Shown piece after piece: positions 9,422 to 18,431 of a stretch of 64,000 bases of DNA. This DNA is from an uncultured Flavobacteriales bacterium. Its GTDB lineage: Bacteria; Bacteroidota; Bacteroidia; Flavobacteriales_G; Salibacteraceae. The stretch covers positions 1 through 64,000 of the forward strand of contig CAJVZZ010000005.1 of assembly GCA_913020435.1 (NCBI GenBank), given 5' to 3'. Below the pieces are notes generated by a model. The model made no database searches. It was not told the origin of the DNA and worked only from the letters and a program-made list of their open reading frames with translations. How positions within the stretch are numbered: the first letter of the stretch is position 1; every line of letters starts with the position of its first letter. Position numbers and translations under genes: made by a program.

Positions 9422-9932
9422 AATAAGGAGCCAAAAACAAATAGACAATTACACCTGTAAATGTTACGTATAGCCATATAGGATAGACGAAGCGTACCAT
9501 TCTTTTGTGCTTAACCAAATTACCAATAAATCCGTAGTAATATGCCAATAATATAAATGGTAAGGATAAGCCCGCTAAAAAAATATGAGTAACTAAAATG
9601 AATATATATATTCCCTTAAAATCACCCAAATACTCGGTATCGCCGGCAAAATAGTGGTAAACAACATAGCTCAGCAAGAATACGACTGACAAAAGCATCG
9701 CTAAGGAGTTCAATCTCTTATGCATTTGCACGTTCCCTTTTTTGATAAAAGTAAGTGACGCTATTAAGAGAATAAAACAAGTTCCGTTAAGAGAGGCATG
9801 CAATAGGGGCTGAAAAGAAGTGAAAGCCGGCGCAGATTCGGCACCTGGCAATTCGTGTAATATTATCACCAATGCATAAACAATTGCTGAAAAAATATAA
9901 ATCCCCCAGACTATAGGTTTACTCGGCTGCAT
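9414..9932 (-). CDS. DUF420 family membrane protein (oxidase operon)
   Basis: A 172-residue integral membrane protein resembling DUF420 (CtaM-like) proteins found beside heme-copper oxidases. It has about five membrane spans with conserved histidines (HASLNGTCFILL, HKRLNSLAMLL, THIFLAGLSLPFILL, VKHKRMVRFVYPIWLY). The ATG at 9932 (MQPSKPIVWG) overlaps the SCO-like gene by 14 bases; the longer frame upstream is the Lys-rich tail of that gene read in another frame. CtaM is needed for heme-copper oxidase activity in Bacillus and Staphylococcus, so an assembly role is reasonable. Confidence 0.8.
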   Translation of the reverse strand: MQPSKPIVWGIYIFSAIVYALVIILHELPGAESAPAFTSFQPLLHASLNGTCFILLIASLTFIKKGNVQMHKRLNSLAMLLSVVFLLSYVVYHYFAGDTEYLGDFKGIYIFILVTHIFLAGLSLPFILLAYYYGFIGNLVKHKRMVRFVYPIWLYVTFTGVIVYLFLAPYYA

Positions 9933-10578
9933 CTTTTTTCTTTTTCTTTTTAGGAATAAACTCCTCTGCTTTGAGAATTTTAATATCGTCAATTAAGGCT
10001 TTTTCTTCCACATACTGAACTGCATCGCGATAGGTTCTAATCCGTCCTTTATTATCTACTAATACAAACAAGTTAGTCCATTGGTTCTCTTTCAATTCTT
10101 CAGGGATATTAAGTATAAATTTCTCCCTCAACATCTCTTTATCAGAATTAAAACCTACGACTTGCCACTGGTCACTAGCTAGTTCGTACTCCCTTTGAAA
10201 GTGGCACACTTGAGAGGCTTCACCTAAAACAATTGAGACAATTTTAATGTCTTTTTTTTCTTTAAAACGATCATGAAGTGCAATGAGCTGGCTAGCTTTT
10301 CGTTTTTCTAAAACGGAGTCTTTATTTTCAATGAAATGGTATAATATTATACTATTCTGGAAAGACGAAAGCTCTATTTGTTGCGAATTACAATCATCAA
10401 AGCTTAATCCACTTAGCTTATAATATATTGAATCTCCATCAGCCGATAGAACCTTTGGCCCATAAACGGGTCTTTTAATGAAATTGTGAGAGCCTGTAGA
10501 TAAAACTACATAAAGCAAGGAGGGGAACAAAAGAATGATCAGTAACATAAGTGACCTAGCATTCAATATTTTTTTCAT
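9919..10578 (-). CDS. SCO1/SenC-like thioredoxin-fold protein lacking CxxxC
   Basis: A 219-residue protein with one N-terminal anchor (about 10-27) and the start of flavobacterial SCO proteins (KRPVYGPKVLSADGDSIYY). SCO proteins deliver copper to the CuA site of oxidase subunit II through a CxxxC motif and a distal histidine. Here the segment where FFTSCPTICP would be expected reads LYHFIENKDSVLEKR, so both copper cysteines are absent. Two unrelated cysteines remain (DDCNSQQ, SQVCHFQREY). The C-terminal IRTYRDAVQ...LIDDIKIL part still aligns with SCO. The frame is intact and overlaps the next gene, so it is a divergent protein, not a pseudogene. The C-terminus is strongly Lys-rich. Copper insertion by this copy is doubtful. 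Confidence 0.72.
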   Translation of the reverse strand: MKKILNARSLMLLIILLFPSLLYVVLSTGSHNFIKRPVYGPKVLSADGDSIYYKLSGLSFDDCNSQQIELSSFQNSIILYHFIENKDSVLEKRKASQLIALHDRFKEKKDIKIVSIVLGEASQVCHFQREYELASDQWQVVGFNSDKEMLREKFILNIPEELKENQWTNLFVLVDNKGRIRTYRDAVQYVEEKALIDDIKILKAEEFIPKKKKKKDAAE

Positions 10579-10585
10579 AATTCTG

Positions 10586-10945
10586 TTAAGTCAACAAGTC
10601 TGGAACTAATGCATTTCCCTCAAAAAAGAGTAAAAACAAAAGATATAATATGAAAATTGCATAAGGCATTAAAATAAAATATTTCATCAATTTACGTTCA
10701 TCACCTAAATGCATAAACACCATAACTATATAGCCTGCTTTTACCATTGTCATTACAATGAAAGCAAACTTTACTACCGTCCACTCGAGACCCATACTCG
10801 ACCAGAACACACCCAACAAAACTTCAACTAAAGTTACAATTGAAAGTAATGCCGTTACAAACCAAATCTTTTTTCTAATAATCTTACCTTCTTCTTCGCT
10901 GTGTCCAGCTCCCAGAGAGTATTCTATTATGTCGTCTCTTTTCAT
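10586..10945 (-). CDS. Cytochrome c oxidase subunit IV-type protein
   Basis: A 119-residue inner-membrane protein with three predicted spans (IWFVTALLSIVTLVEVLLGV, VKFAFIVMTMVKAGYIVMVF, KYFILMPYAIFILYLLFLLF) and the FMHLGDERK loop typical of bacterial oxidase subunit IV (COX4_pro/CyoD-like). It is structural and non-catalytic. It lies between the subunit III genes and the SCO-like gene with 21- and 7-base gaps. Confidence 0.85.
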   Translation of the reverse strand: MKRDDIIEYSLGAGHSEEEGKIIRKKIWFVTALLSIVTLVEVLLGVFWSSMGLEWTVVKFAFIVMTMVKAGYIVMVFMHLGDERKLMKYFILMPYAIFILYLLFLLFFEGNALVPDLLT

Positions 10946-10966
10946 AATTTCTTCAATTTAGGTCGA

Positions 10967-11701
10967 TTACACCAAGTAATAAAAAGTAAAAACAAAAACC
11001 CATACAAGATCAATAAAGTGCCAGTATAAACCAACTTTTTCTACCATTTCGTAATGACCAACACCTTCATACTTACCTTTTAAAACATTCAAAAGAATAA
11101 TGAAATTAAGAATTACTCCACTCACCACATGAGTACCATGAAACCCTGTAACAAAAAAGAAAAATTGAGAATATTGCGCTGGCGCAGCAATGGGACTGTC
11201 AGGACCAAAACCTCTTCCGTAAAAGTTTTGAGTTAGAGTAGCATTGTCTGCCCATGTGCTAATATCACCATCAGGTCCAGCAATAAATGTTGACCATTCC
11301 CAAGCTTGTGAACCAACGAAAATAAGGCCACCAATAACAGTCCAAAATAGCCACTTAGTAACTCCATTTCTATCCATTCTATGTCCAGCCTCAACAGCAA
11401 GAACCATTGTAACTGAACTTACAATTAAAATGAAAGTCATTAGTGCAACGTACAATAAAGGATAGTGAGCGTCAGGTCCATGCAGAAGCGGCATGTGTGT
11501 AAAGATTGCCTCACTTATTGGCCAAGAGTCAATGTATTTATGACGCATAAACCCCAACGCGCCCAAAAGGCTTCCAAAGGTAAGTGCATCTGAGATAAGG
11601 AAAAACCACATCATCATTTTACCATAACTAACGCTGAACGGAGAACGTCCACCTTCCCACAACGTTTTTTGATCAAATACCTTAGTTACCTCTCCCGACA
11701 T
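10967..11701 (-). CDS. ctaE: Cytochrome c oxidase subunit III
   Basis: A 244-residue subunit III of the heme-copper oxidase. It has the N-terminal GKMMMWFFLISDALTFGSLL span, then VALMTFILIVSSVTMVLAVEA, and the conserved C-terminal pair FFFVTGFHGTHVVSGVILN and LYWHFIDLVWVFVFTFYYLV. It has no metal centres; the family stabilises subunit I. It is encoded directly after a second, shorter subunit III-like protein and away from subunits I and II (41491-44449). Confidence 0.92.
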   Translation of the reverse strand: MSGEVTKVFDQKTLWEGGRSPFSVSYGKMMMWFFLISDALTFGSLLGALGFMRHKYIDSWPISEAIFTHMPLLHGPDAHYPLLYVALMTFILIVSSVTMVLAVEAGHRMDRNGVTKWLFWTVIGGLIFVGSQAWEWSTFIAGPDGDISTWADNATLTQNFYGRGFGPDSPIAAPAQYSQFFFFVTGFHGTHVVSGVILNFIILLNVLKGKYEGVGHYEMVEKVGLYWHFIDLVWVFVFTFYYLV

Positions 11702-11712
11702 TACTTATTTAA

Positions 11713-12312
11713 TTACCTGATATACAATAAGAAAAAGAATAAATAGACCCATAAAAGCCCTAAAAAATGCCAATACAATGAACATAATTCTAATCCAAGT
11801 TTACCATTAGAATTGTACTTCCCTTGCGTTGCCTTAGCAAATGTATAAATCAAACTGAGAAATCCAGCAAAAAGGTGAGCCAAATGCAGTCCTGTTATTA
11901 CATACATAAATGAACCCGCAGCATTGCTTTCATTTCCGGCAAAAAAGACGTCTTGAACTTTTAGTTGATTCCATCCCTCGAATTGGAAATAAGTAAAAGC
12001 TAGTCCTAACACGAGCGTAAAGATTAATCCTAATTTTACTCCGCTATGGTTATTGCTATTGGCACTTTTATTTGCCCAAATAAGACCTAAACTACTCAAA
12101 ATAATGAAAAGAGTGCTTAAATAGAAAGCATTGGGAATGTCAAACACTAACCATTGTCCTTCTGCCTGTCTCACGATATACGCACTTGTTAGACCAGCAA
12201 AAAGCATAATAATGCTCAAAATACCTACCCATAAGATATTCTTAGATGCCTTTTGACGAACCTCTCTTTCTTCAATCTGCCTTTCTAAATCAGTTATTTC
12301 TGCTGTTTCCAT
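11713..12312 (-). CDS. Second cytochrome c oxidase subunit III-like protein
   Basis: A 199-residue membrane protein of the subunit III family, with spans ILWVGILSIIMLFAGLTSAYIV, LGLIFTLVLGLAFTYFQFEGW, LHLAHLFAGFLSLIYTFA and the terminal LYWHFLGLLWVYLFFFLLYI. It is shorter than its downstream neighbour and lacks some loop sequence. Paired subunit III-like genes are common in Bacteroidota oxidase operons; whether both enter the same complex is not visible here. It follows ctaB by one base. Confidence 0.87.
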   Translation of the reverse strand: METAEITDLERQIEEREVRQKASKNILWVGILSIIMLFAGLTSAYIVRQAEGQWLVFDIPNAFYLSTLFIILSSLGLIWANKSANSNNHSGVKLGLIFTLVLGLAFTYFQFEGWNQLKVQDVFFAGNESNAAGSFMYVITGLHLAHLFAGFLSLIYTFAKATQGKYNSNGKLGLELCSLYWHFLGLLWVYLFFFLLYIR

Positions 12313-12313
12313 T

Positions 12314-13201
12314 TTAAAAACTCATTAAATATGCCAGCTGTACAACCGGTAAATAAATAAAAGTGCTAAACATAAGAACAGTCGCACTTTTCATGTCTCT
12401 TCTTAAGAACAATCGGCCAGCTAAAATGGCTAAAACGATTCCTGAAATCGAAACAATTGAAATCCCTGCCCAGCCGCCAACTCCAAACCAAAATGGAGCA
12501 AGGGAAATTGGAATTAAAAATAAAGAATAAATTACAACTTGCATTGCACTAGCTTTATCTCTCTTACGTGTTGGCAGTAATTGATATCCTGCTTTTGCAT
12601 AATCGTCATGAAGCCTCCATGCAATACTCCAAAAATGAGGGAATTGCCAGATAAACTGTGTAGCGAATAACAGGCCAGGGATTAAGCCAAAGGTTCCCGT
12701 TTCAGCGACATAACCTAGCATTGGCGGAATAGCACCTGGAAAAGCGCCTACAAATACTGCAACAGGGCCCTCTTTTTTTAGTGGAGTGTAAAGAAAAACA
12801 TAGATAAATAAGCTCAGTGATGCTAATATTCCACTTAACGGATTTAACCCAAACCAAATTAGAGCAATTCCTAGAATACCCCAAATTGAAGCCATAATGG
12901 AAGCTTCGGTAATATTCATTCTACCTGCAGGAAGCGGTCGATCGCTCGTACGGCTCATCTTTCTATCCGCATCTCGCTCAAGCACTTGATTAAATGCATT
13001 TGACGATCCTGTCACTAAAAAACCTCCAATTATTAAATATGTCAGGCTAGTGTAGTTTATCGAATTGGCAGCCATGAAATAGCCAAAAACAGCACCTAAA
13101 ACTACCAAAGAAGCTAATCTAAGCTTTGCTAACGCTAAGAAATCCTTAACCTTCGAATGCGATTTTGCGCCTTCTAATACTGCTATGTTTTCGTTACTCA
13201 A
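12314..13201 (-). CDS. ctaB: Heme O synthase (protoheme IX farnesyltransferase)
   Basis: UbiA-family prenyltransferase that adds a farnesyl group to heme B to make heme O, needed for the oxidase heme. The 295-residue protein has about nine membrane spans and both prenyl-diphosphate binding motifs: NQVLERDADRKMSRTSDRPLP (NxxxDxxxD) near 70-90 and the second Asp-containing loop WRLHDDYAKAG near 190. The start is TTG at 13201; the first in-frame ATG would remove the first span. It is the first gene of the oxidase accessory operon. Confidence 0.93.
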   Translation of the reverse strand: MSNENIAVLEGAKSHSKVKDFLALAKLRLASLVVLGAVFGYFMAANSINYTSLTYLIIGGFLVTGSSNAFNQVLERDADRKMSRTSDRPLPAGRMNITEASIMASIWGILGIALIWFGLNPLSGILASLSLFIYVFLYTPLKKEGPVAVFVGAFPGAIPPMLGYVAETGTFGLIPGLLFATQFIWQFPHFWSIAWRLHDDYAKAGYQLLPTRKRDKASAMQVVIYSLFLIPISLAPFWFGVGGWAGISIVSISGIVLAILAGRLFLRRDMKSATVLMFSTFIYLPVVQLAYLMSF

Positions 13202-13220
13202 ATTGCTTGAAATTAGTCTG

Positions 13221-13253
13221 CAAAAATACTAATGTTTCTAGCTTGTTTTACAA
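13221..13253 (-). promoter_or_regulatory. Putative promoter of the ctaB operon
   Basis: TTG at 13253-13251, a 22-base spacer and TATTTTTG at 13228-13221 on the minus strand match the Bacteroidota -33/-7 pattern. The implied leader before the TTG start at 13201 is only about 13 bases. Confidence 0.5.
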
Positions 13254-13273
13254 TCTGAACATACAGATTTATT

Positions 13274-14884
13274 CTAAATATCAGAGTATCTATTGGTAAT
13301 AGACGAGCGAATGCCCAATGAAAGAAAGATATCAGTTCTTTTGGTTATCCAATTTTGATTTCGAATAGTAAAATCTGCAAACAAACGAAGATTCGATTCA
13401 GGAATGATTATATAATTATAACCAACACCTATTGCACTTATAGTCCTAGCAATGCCCTGACCAGTGTAGTGACCATATTCGCGACTTCTTGACCGATAAG
13501 TCTGAAAAACATCCTCCCCAAAATTTGTAGAGTCTGTACTATGTCCTTGTTGAAAAAACTGCATTTTAACCTCAAGTAATGAATTACCAAACTGATAACT
13601 TATAAATGAAATGGATTCATAAAAATTTGAACCTAGAGGATGAGCTAAAGAACGATTTAAATGACCGAAATTCTGTATCGAATTACCATGAGAATAGGTG
13701 AACGGACGAGCTAAATTAAACTCTGACTGGACCCCTAGCCCACTAACACCAAATATATTATGAGATTTTACTCCCAGTTGAAACGCATATTTATTTGCCC
13801 ACCAACCACTTATTCTTGCAGGATCTGGTTTAACTAAATCTTTAACGTCTGCTTGCAATTCGCTTAATAAGAACTCGTCTAAAACCAACTGACTATAAAT
13901 AGTCCAACCACTTTCTGGCTTAAAATTGAGTGCAATGCCGAGCAATGAATTATCTGAAGATCCAGTAGAGTATTCAACTGGACGCATAAAAATAACTGGA
14001 TTCAAATAATTCGGATCATAACCACGATCTAACAGTGTATCTCTACCCGGCCAAACAACTGATTCAAAAAAGCCTAAATTAAACCACTTATTAATGTTCC
14101 AGCTCAAATAGTGAACTGTGGTAAATTTATTATCGAAATCTTGATAGTTATGATCTTTATTGGCACCTTGATCCTTTAAATGAGCGTATAAAACCATATA
14201 CTTCAACCTCCAAATATCTGCTGTTATGCGACCGTAACTATAATTTCCAGCATTATCGGATAACATCATAGAGCGATACCCTTCTCCAATAAAGTTTCGA
14301 CCATGACCTATTCTAAAGTCGAATACTTCACCTGGCCTATAATCCAAAAAACCATTTAAATTAGTACTATGGTATCCATTACTTTCTTGATGCCAGAGCT
14401 GTCCATCGGCACCAACAGAGGTACGTTCAACTTCTCTTTTCAAATAATCGGGATATTGAAATTTACTACCAGTAAATTCAATACGTGCATTAAATTTTTC
14501 ACCTGCCTGAACAACTGCAGCAGCTCCAATTCCCATATTGTAGGCAACAGTATCTACAACATCAGAGACGGCAGTTCCTGAGAGTTCAATCAAAGGGAAA
14601 AACCTCACCTGAACTTTTGATTTATGACCTTCTACTTCTTTACTATTAAACCCTTTAAATGGCACACCAAATTCATACCCAACTTTCCCCTTTTTTATGT
14701 CATAATTATTTAGGGGTTTTATGGAAGAGTGAAAACTAACATCTTGTTTATTTAAGTAAGATTGGAATTTGTAATCATAATTCCTACTCAAAAAAACTTC
14801 ACGATTCTGAGCAACCACAGAATGGAAAAAGATCAGAGCAAAGCAGCAAAAAAAGAACCTTAAACTATGATTTAGCCTTTTCAT
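13274..14884 (-). CDS. Wzi-like capsule assembly outer membrane protein (copy 1)
   Basis: A 536-residue outer-membrane beta-barrel. The ATG at 14884 (MKRLNHSLRFF) begins a signal peptide ending at VVAQ and overlaps the WecA-like gene by 20 bases. The segment FRIGHGRNFIGEGYRSMMLS at about 190-210 is shared, with small changes, by the second barrel gene of this operon and matches the Wzi-like capsule assembly family, which helps hold or thread capsule at the cell surface. The rest alternates polar and aromatic residues as in barrels. It is the last gene of the polysaccharide operon. Confidence 0.72.
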   Translation of the reverse strand: MKRLNHSLRFFFCCFALIFFHSVVAQNREVFLSRNYDYKFQSYLNKQDVSFHSSIKPLNNYDIKKGKVGYEFGVPFKGFNSKEVEGHKSKVQVRFFPLIELSGTAVSDVVDTVAYNMGIGAAAVVQAGEKFNARIEFTGSKFQYPDYLKREVERTSVGADGQLWHQESNGYHSTNLNGFLDYRPGEVFDFRIGHGRNFIGEGYRSMMLSDNAGNYSYGRITADIWRLKYMVLYAHLKDQGANKDHNYQDFDNKFTTVHYLSWNINKWFNLGFFESVVWPGRDTLLDRGYDPNYLNPVIFMRPVEYSTGSSDNSLLGIALNFKPESGWTIYSQLVLDEFLLSELQADVKDLVKPDPARISGWWANKYAFQLGVKSHNIFGVSGLGVQSEFNLARPFTYSHGNSIQNFGHLNRSLAHPLGSNFYESISFISYQFGNSLLEVKMQFFQQGHSTDSTNFGEDVFQTYRSRSREYGHYTGQGIARTISAIGVGYNYIIIPESNLRLFADFTIRNQNWITKRTDIFLSLGIRSSITNRYSDI

Positions 14885-15926
14885 TTTTTTGCTTTCGATA
14901 AACCAGATATGAAGGAAGCTGAGCAAGCAAAACAATTATTACTGTCATGAAAATAAACTTCCGATTAGCTTCCATAACCAACAAAACGACTTGACTTATT
15001 ACTAATAGAGTGTAAGTATAGATTATTGCCACCGCTGCTCTATGAGATAAGCCTAAGTCAATTAACTTGTGGTGAATGTGATTCCTATCGGCCGAGAAGG
15101 GGCTTCTCCCTCTGAATGTCCTGTATATAAATATCCGCAGCGTATCCATTAATGGATAAACTATTACAGACATTGCAAATATTGGTTTTGAAATAAGCAA
15201 CAATTCAACAGGAAGCTTATTGGTGTCGTACTCAATAACTTTAATCGCTAATACCGAAACCACCAAACCAATAATTAGAGACCCTGAATCTCCCATAAAA
15301 ATCTTTGCCGGTTCAAAGTTGAATACTAAAAAACCCAATAGAGCGCCAGCCAAAGCAAACCCAAGAATAGCATTTTCGATTGATCCAGCCAAATAAAACC
15401 AGATACCATAAGCAACACAAGATATAGTAGCCACTCCTGCTGCTAGCCCATCAATTCCATCAATAAGATTGAATGCATTAACTACCACGGTATATGTAAA
15501 AACTGAGAGCAATATACTAGCCCAATCTGGCAACTCGTACACACCAAAAAGACCATACATATCAGTTATTCTAATGTCTGCCATAATGACCAAAATAAAG
15601 GCAACCGCCAAGTGACCAATTAGTTTTTTAACCGGAGCGGTCCCTACTAAATCATCTTTGATCCCTATAAAAAACAAAATCAGCATACAGGCAGCGATGT
15701 ATTTGAAATCTGCGTTTTCTACTACAGGAAACCATAGCAGATAGGAAAACAAGGTACCTCCAAATATGAGGATTCCGCCTATTGTTGGAATATGGCGTTT
15801 ATGCACTTTACGTTCATCACCTGGTGCATCAACTAGCTTTTTAAGATAAGCTACTCGAATAAGTGCAGGAGTTGCTATTAAAACAACTATAAAGGAGGTC
15901 GCTATTGCTAATAATATCTTAATCAC
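14865..15926 (-). CDS. WecA/MraY-family undecaprenyl-phosphate sugar-1-phosphate transferase
   Basis: A 353-residue polytopic enzyme of the glycosyltransferase 4 family that starts lipid-linked glycan synthesis by moving a GlcNAc-1-phosphate-type group onto undecaprenyl phosphate. Motifs seen: HKRHIPTIGGILIFGG, GIKDDLVGT (the DD pair), NAFNLIDGIDGLAAG, FMGDSGSLIIG and the histidine-rich loop ADRNHIHHKLIDLG typical of WecA rather than MraY. About ten membrane spans are visible. The start is GTG at 15926. It lies between two Wzi-like barrels and downstream of GDP-fucose genes, which points to surface polysaccharide. The sugar specificity is not proven. Confidence 0.9.
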   Translation of the reverse strand: MIKILLAIATSFIVVLIATPALIRVAYLKKLVDAPGDERKVHKRHIPTIGGILIFGGTLFSYLLWFPVVENADFKYIAACMLILFFIGIKDDLVGTAPVKKLIGHLAVAFILVIMADIRITDMYGLFGVYELPDWASILLSVFTYTVVVNAFNLIDGIDGLAAGVATISCVAYGIWFYLAGSIENAILGFALAGALLGFLVFNFEPAKIFMGDSGSLIIGLVVSVLAIKVIEYDTNKLPVELLLISKPIFAMSVIVYPLMDTLRIFIYRTFRGRSPFSADRNHIHHKLIDLGLSHRAAVAIIYTYTLLVISQVVLLVMEANRKFIFMTVIIVLLAQLPSYLVYRKQKNEKAKS

Positions 15927-15956
15927 AACTTTGAATTCAAATAAAAATCAAATGTA

Positions 15957-17489
15957 TCAAAAATCAAAGTATAGGTTTTGTAACTCCGTTCGAAAAGCTA
16001 AATAAAACCATTGTGATTCATTAGTTATGGCTGAGATTTCTAAATTGCGTTGTTGCATACCTAGAAGAAGCATCATATTGTTGGTTGGGTTTAGCAGGTA
16101 TCCCAATTCAAATGAAGTAATAGATACGTTTTGACTAACATTGGAAACTACTGAAACCGTTCCTGATGTTTTTGTAATACCTACCGTTCTTTTTTGATTA
16201 TTATACTTAAATCGAAAAAACACATCATGCCATGAATAATTGACTCTGGCAATAAACTCTTCAGTACCTTGAATCGAAAAGTTACCTAAACCTTCATTAT
16301 AGTGAGAGTAATCAAAACCCGAATTTGAATTTGAGTATAACCCATTCTCAATAGTATTGTATTCGACCTGAAAAAACAAGTTCTCAAGTTTAAAAGCATC
16401 AAACCATTTGGCTCCAAATTGGCTGCCTAAGCTACTTCCGTTACCCTCACTTAAAGCTACTTGAGTATATAGTGCCAGTTTCTTTATTGGATTTAATCTA
16501 ACATTTAGACCAACAACTCCTTTGTAATTATTTGATTGTAACCCATTAATCCCAGAATTCATAAACAGAATTGGTACATAAAAGTTTACAGGTAGCTTCA
16601 TTGTTCCATTCGTGTCCCAATTTTTCCAAACACCACCTTCGAAAAGACCAATCTCTAATTTGGAATTGGGCTGGAAATTCAAAACATGAAATGTACCCGC
16701 TTTTCTTTGAAACTGAGCCTCTGCCGCACCTGTTGCTGGTAATCGTGTTAACTCTTGTAAACTAGCAATGGACGGCTGGTACAATAATTTACCTCCAAAT
16801 AATGAAACTCCAACTTTTAAATACGGATAATTAAATGCGAAATCAGATAAAAGGATACTTCGATAGCCATTACCATAGAAATTTTTTCCGTGCCCTGCCT
16901 GAATATTTAACCACTTTTTAGGCTGATAATATAACACTGCACTAGCCCTTGCATAATCAAAACCAGTTTTCTTAAACGGTTTCGTCCGTCCTTGCCCAGG
17001 AACCACTCTATTTACATTAACATAATTTGAAAGATAATTTGGGAAAAATGATTGATTTTCCCAAACCGAGGTATAGAAACTAAACTTTTTACCAACCGCA
17101 CCTTCGACCAGGATTCCTCTTGAATTTGTACTTAAATTTTGGTTGGAAGCATCAGATAAGTCCGACCCTACTTGAAAATTTACCAATGGATTGATTCTCA
17201 AAGAAAAATTTGATGTATCAATAGAAATCAAGTCTTCATTCCAGAGTTTTCTTCCTATCCATTTTTCATAACGACGTTTTTGCCATCGTTCATGATCTAG
17301 TTCACGCAATGTATCATCTGAAAAATGAACAACCCATTGATGAACGCTTGGATGATTTACGATTTGATATTCATAAATTTTACGTTCTAAATTTAAATTG
17401 GAATTGTGCTGAAAAGGCGAAATATTAACCTGAGCATTCGCGAGTGGAATACTGCACAGAAAAATCAAAACAATTAATAAGAAGCGCAC
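15957..17489 (-). CDS. Wzi-like capsule assembly outer membrane protein (copy 2)
   Basis: A 510-residue secreted beta-barrel with a signal peptide (MRFLLIVLIFLCSIPLANAQ, start GTG). It shares with copy 1 the block IQAGHGKNFYGNGYRSILLS followed by DFAFNYPYLKV at about 215-240, so the two are paralogues flanking the WecA-like gene. Its N-terminal 100 residues (HQWVVHFSDDTLRELDHERW and following) have no counterpart in copy 1. It follows fcl by 8 bases. A role in surface display or retention of a fucose-containing polysaccharide is inferred from the family and the operon. Confidence 0.72.
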   Translation of the reverse strand: MRFLLIVLIFLCSIPLANAQVNISPFQHNSNLNLERKIYEYQIVNHPSVHQWVVHFSDDTLRELDHERWQKRRYEKWIGRKLWNEDLISIDTSNFSLRINPLVNFQVGSDLSDASNQNLSTNSRGILVEGAVGKKFSFYTSVWENQSFFPNYLSNYVNVNRVVPGQGRTKPFKKTGFDYARASAVLYYQPKKWLNIQAGHGKNFYGNGYRSILLSDFAFNYPYLKVGVSLFGGKLLYQPSIASLQELTRLPATGAAEAQFQRKAGTFHVLNFQPNSKLEIGLFEGGVWKNWDTNGTMKLPVNFYVPILFMNSGINGLQSNNYKGVVGLNVRLNPIKKLALYTQVALSEGNGSSLGSQFGAKWFDAFKLENLFFQVEYNTIENGLYSNSNSGFDYSHYNEGLGNFSIQGTEEFIARVNYSWHDVFFRFKYNNQKRTVGITKTSGTVSVVSNVSQNVSITSFELGYLLNPTNNMMLLLGMQQRNLEISAITNESQWFYLAFRTELQNLYFDF

Positions 17490-17497
17490 AATGCAAA

Positions 17498-18430
17498 TTA
17501 AGCGAATTCAGATTGCTTAAATTCCGAATAAACACTCTCAATACCTTCTTTCAATTCTAATTTATGTTTCCAGCCTAATTTATGAAGCCTTGATACATCC
17601 ATTAATTTTCGTGGAGTCCCATCTGGCTTGGAGCTATCGAATATCAATTCACCTTCAAACCCAACAATATCTTTAATTAAAAGTGCTAAATCTTTTATGG
17701 ATATATCATCTCCTGTTCCAATGTTCAACCAATCTTCTCCATTATAATCGGTCATCAGGAAAACACAGGCTTCAGCAAGATCACTAACATGTAAAAACTC
17801 TCTTTTTGGTGATCCACTTCCCCATATTTCTACACTAGAATGATTGTTCTTTTTAGCCTCGTGAAATTTTCGCAGTAATGCTGGTAAAACGTGCGAATTC
17901 TGTAGATCGTAATTGTCATTTGGTCCGTACAAATTGGTTGGCATAGCTGAAATAAAATTAGCATCGTATTGTCTTCTGTAACTTTCGCAAAGTTTTATAC
18001 CTGCAATTTTCGCAATAGCATATGGCTCATTGGTTTGCTCTAATTCACCTGTAAGGAGATAATCTTCACTCATTGGTTGCGGAGCTAATTTTGGGTAAAT
18101 ACACGACGAACCTAAAAACAATAACTTTTCAACTCCTGACTTATAAGCTGAATCAATAATATTAGCTTCAATCATAAGGTTATCGTACAAAAATTCTGCA
18201 CGATAAATATTATTTGCTTGAATTCCTCCAACCTTAGCCGCAGCTAAAAAAACATAATTTGGTTTTTCCTCATTAAAAAAATCAGTTACCGCTTGCTGAT
18301 TTCTGAGATCAAGCTCCTTGGATGACCTTCCAACGATGTTTTCGTAACCTAATGATTTCAATCTTCTTACTATAGCCGAACCCACCATGCCATTGTGGCC
18401 TGCTACATATATCTTATCTGAAAATTTCAA
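17498..18430 (-). CDS. fcl: GDP-L-fucose synthase
   Basis: Short-chain dehydrogenase/epimerase that converts GDP-4-keto-6-deoxy-mannose to GDP-L-fucose. 310 residues, normal length. It has the N-terminal nucleotide-binding [14 protein letters not shown], the catalytic serine region [17 protein letters not shown], and YxxxK in PYAIAKIAG with [10 protein letters not shown] following. The start is TTG at 18430, one base after the gmd stop. It works directly after Gmd in the same operon and supplies activated fucose for a surface glycan. Confidence 0.95.
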   Translation of the reverse strand: MKFSDKIYVAGHNGMVGSAIVRRLKSLGYENIVGRSSKELDLRNQQAVTDFFNEEKPNYVFLAAAKVGGIQANNIYRAEFLYDNLMIEANIIDSAYKSGVEKLLFLGSSCIYPKLAPQPMSEDYLLTGELEQTNEPYAIAKIAGIKLCESYRRQYDANFISAMPTNLYGPNDNYDLQNSHVLPALLRKFHEAKKNNHSSVEIWGSGSPKREFLHVSDLAEACVFLMTDYNGEDWLNIGTGDDISIKDLALLIKDIVGFEGELIFDSSKPDGTPRKLMDVSRLHKLGWKHKLELKEGIESVYSEFKQSEFA

Positions 18431-18431
18431 A

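Noticed and set aside
9919-10578. A frameshift or sequencing error removing CxxxC from the SCO-like gene
   Set aside because: Flanking residues stay in register with SCO proteins on both sides of the missing motif, so the change is by substitution.
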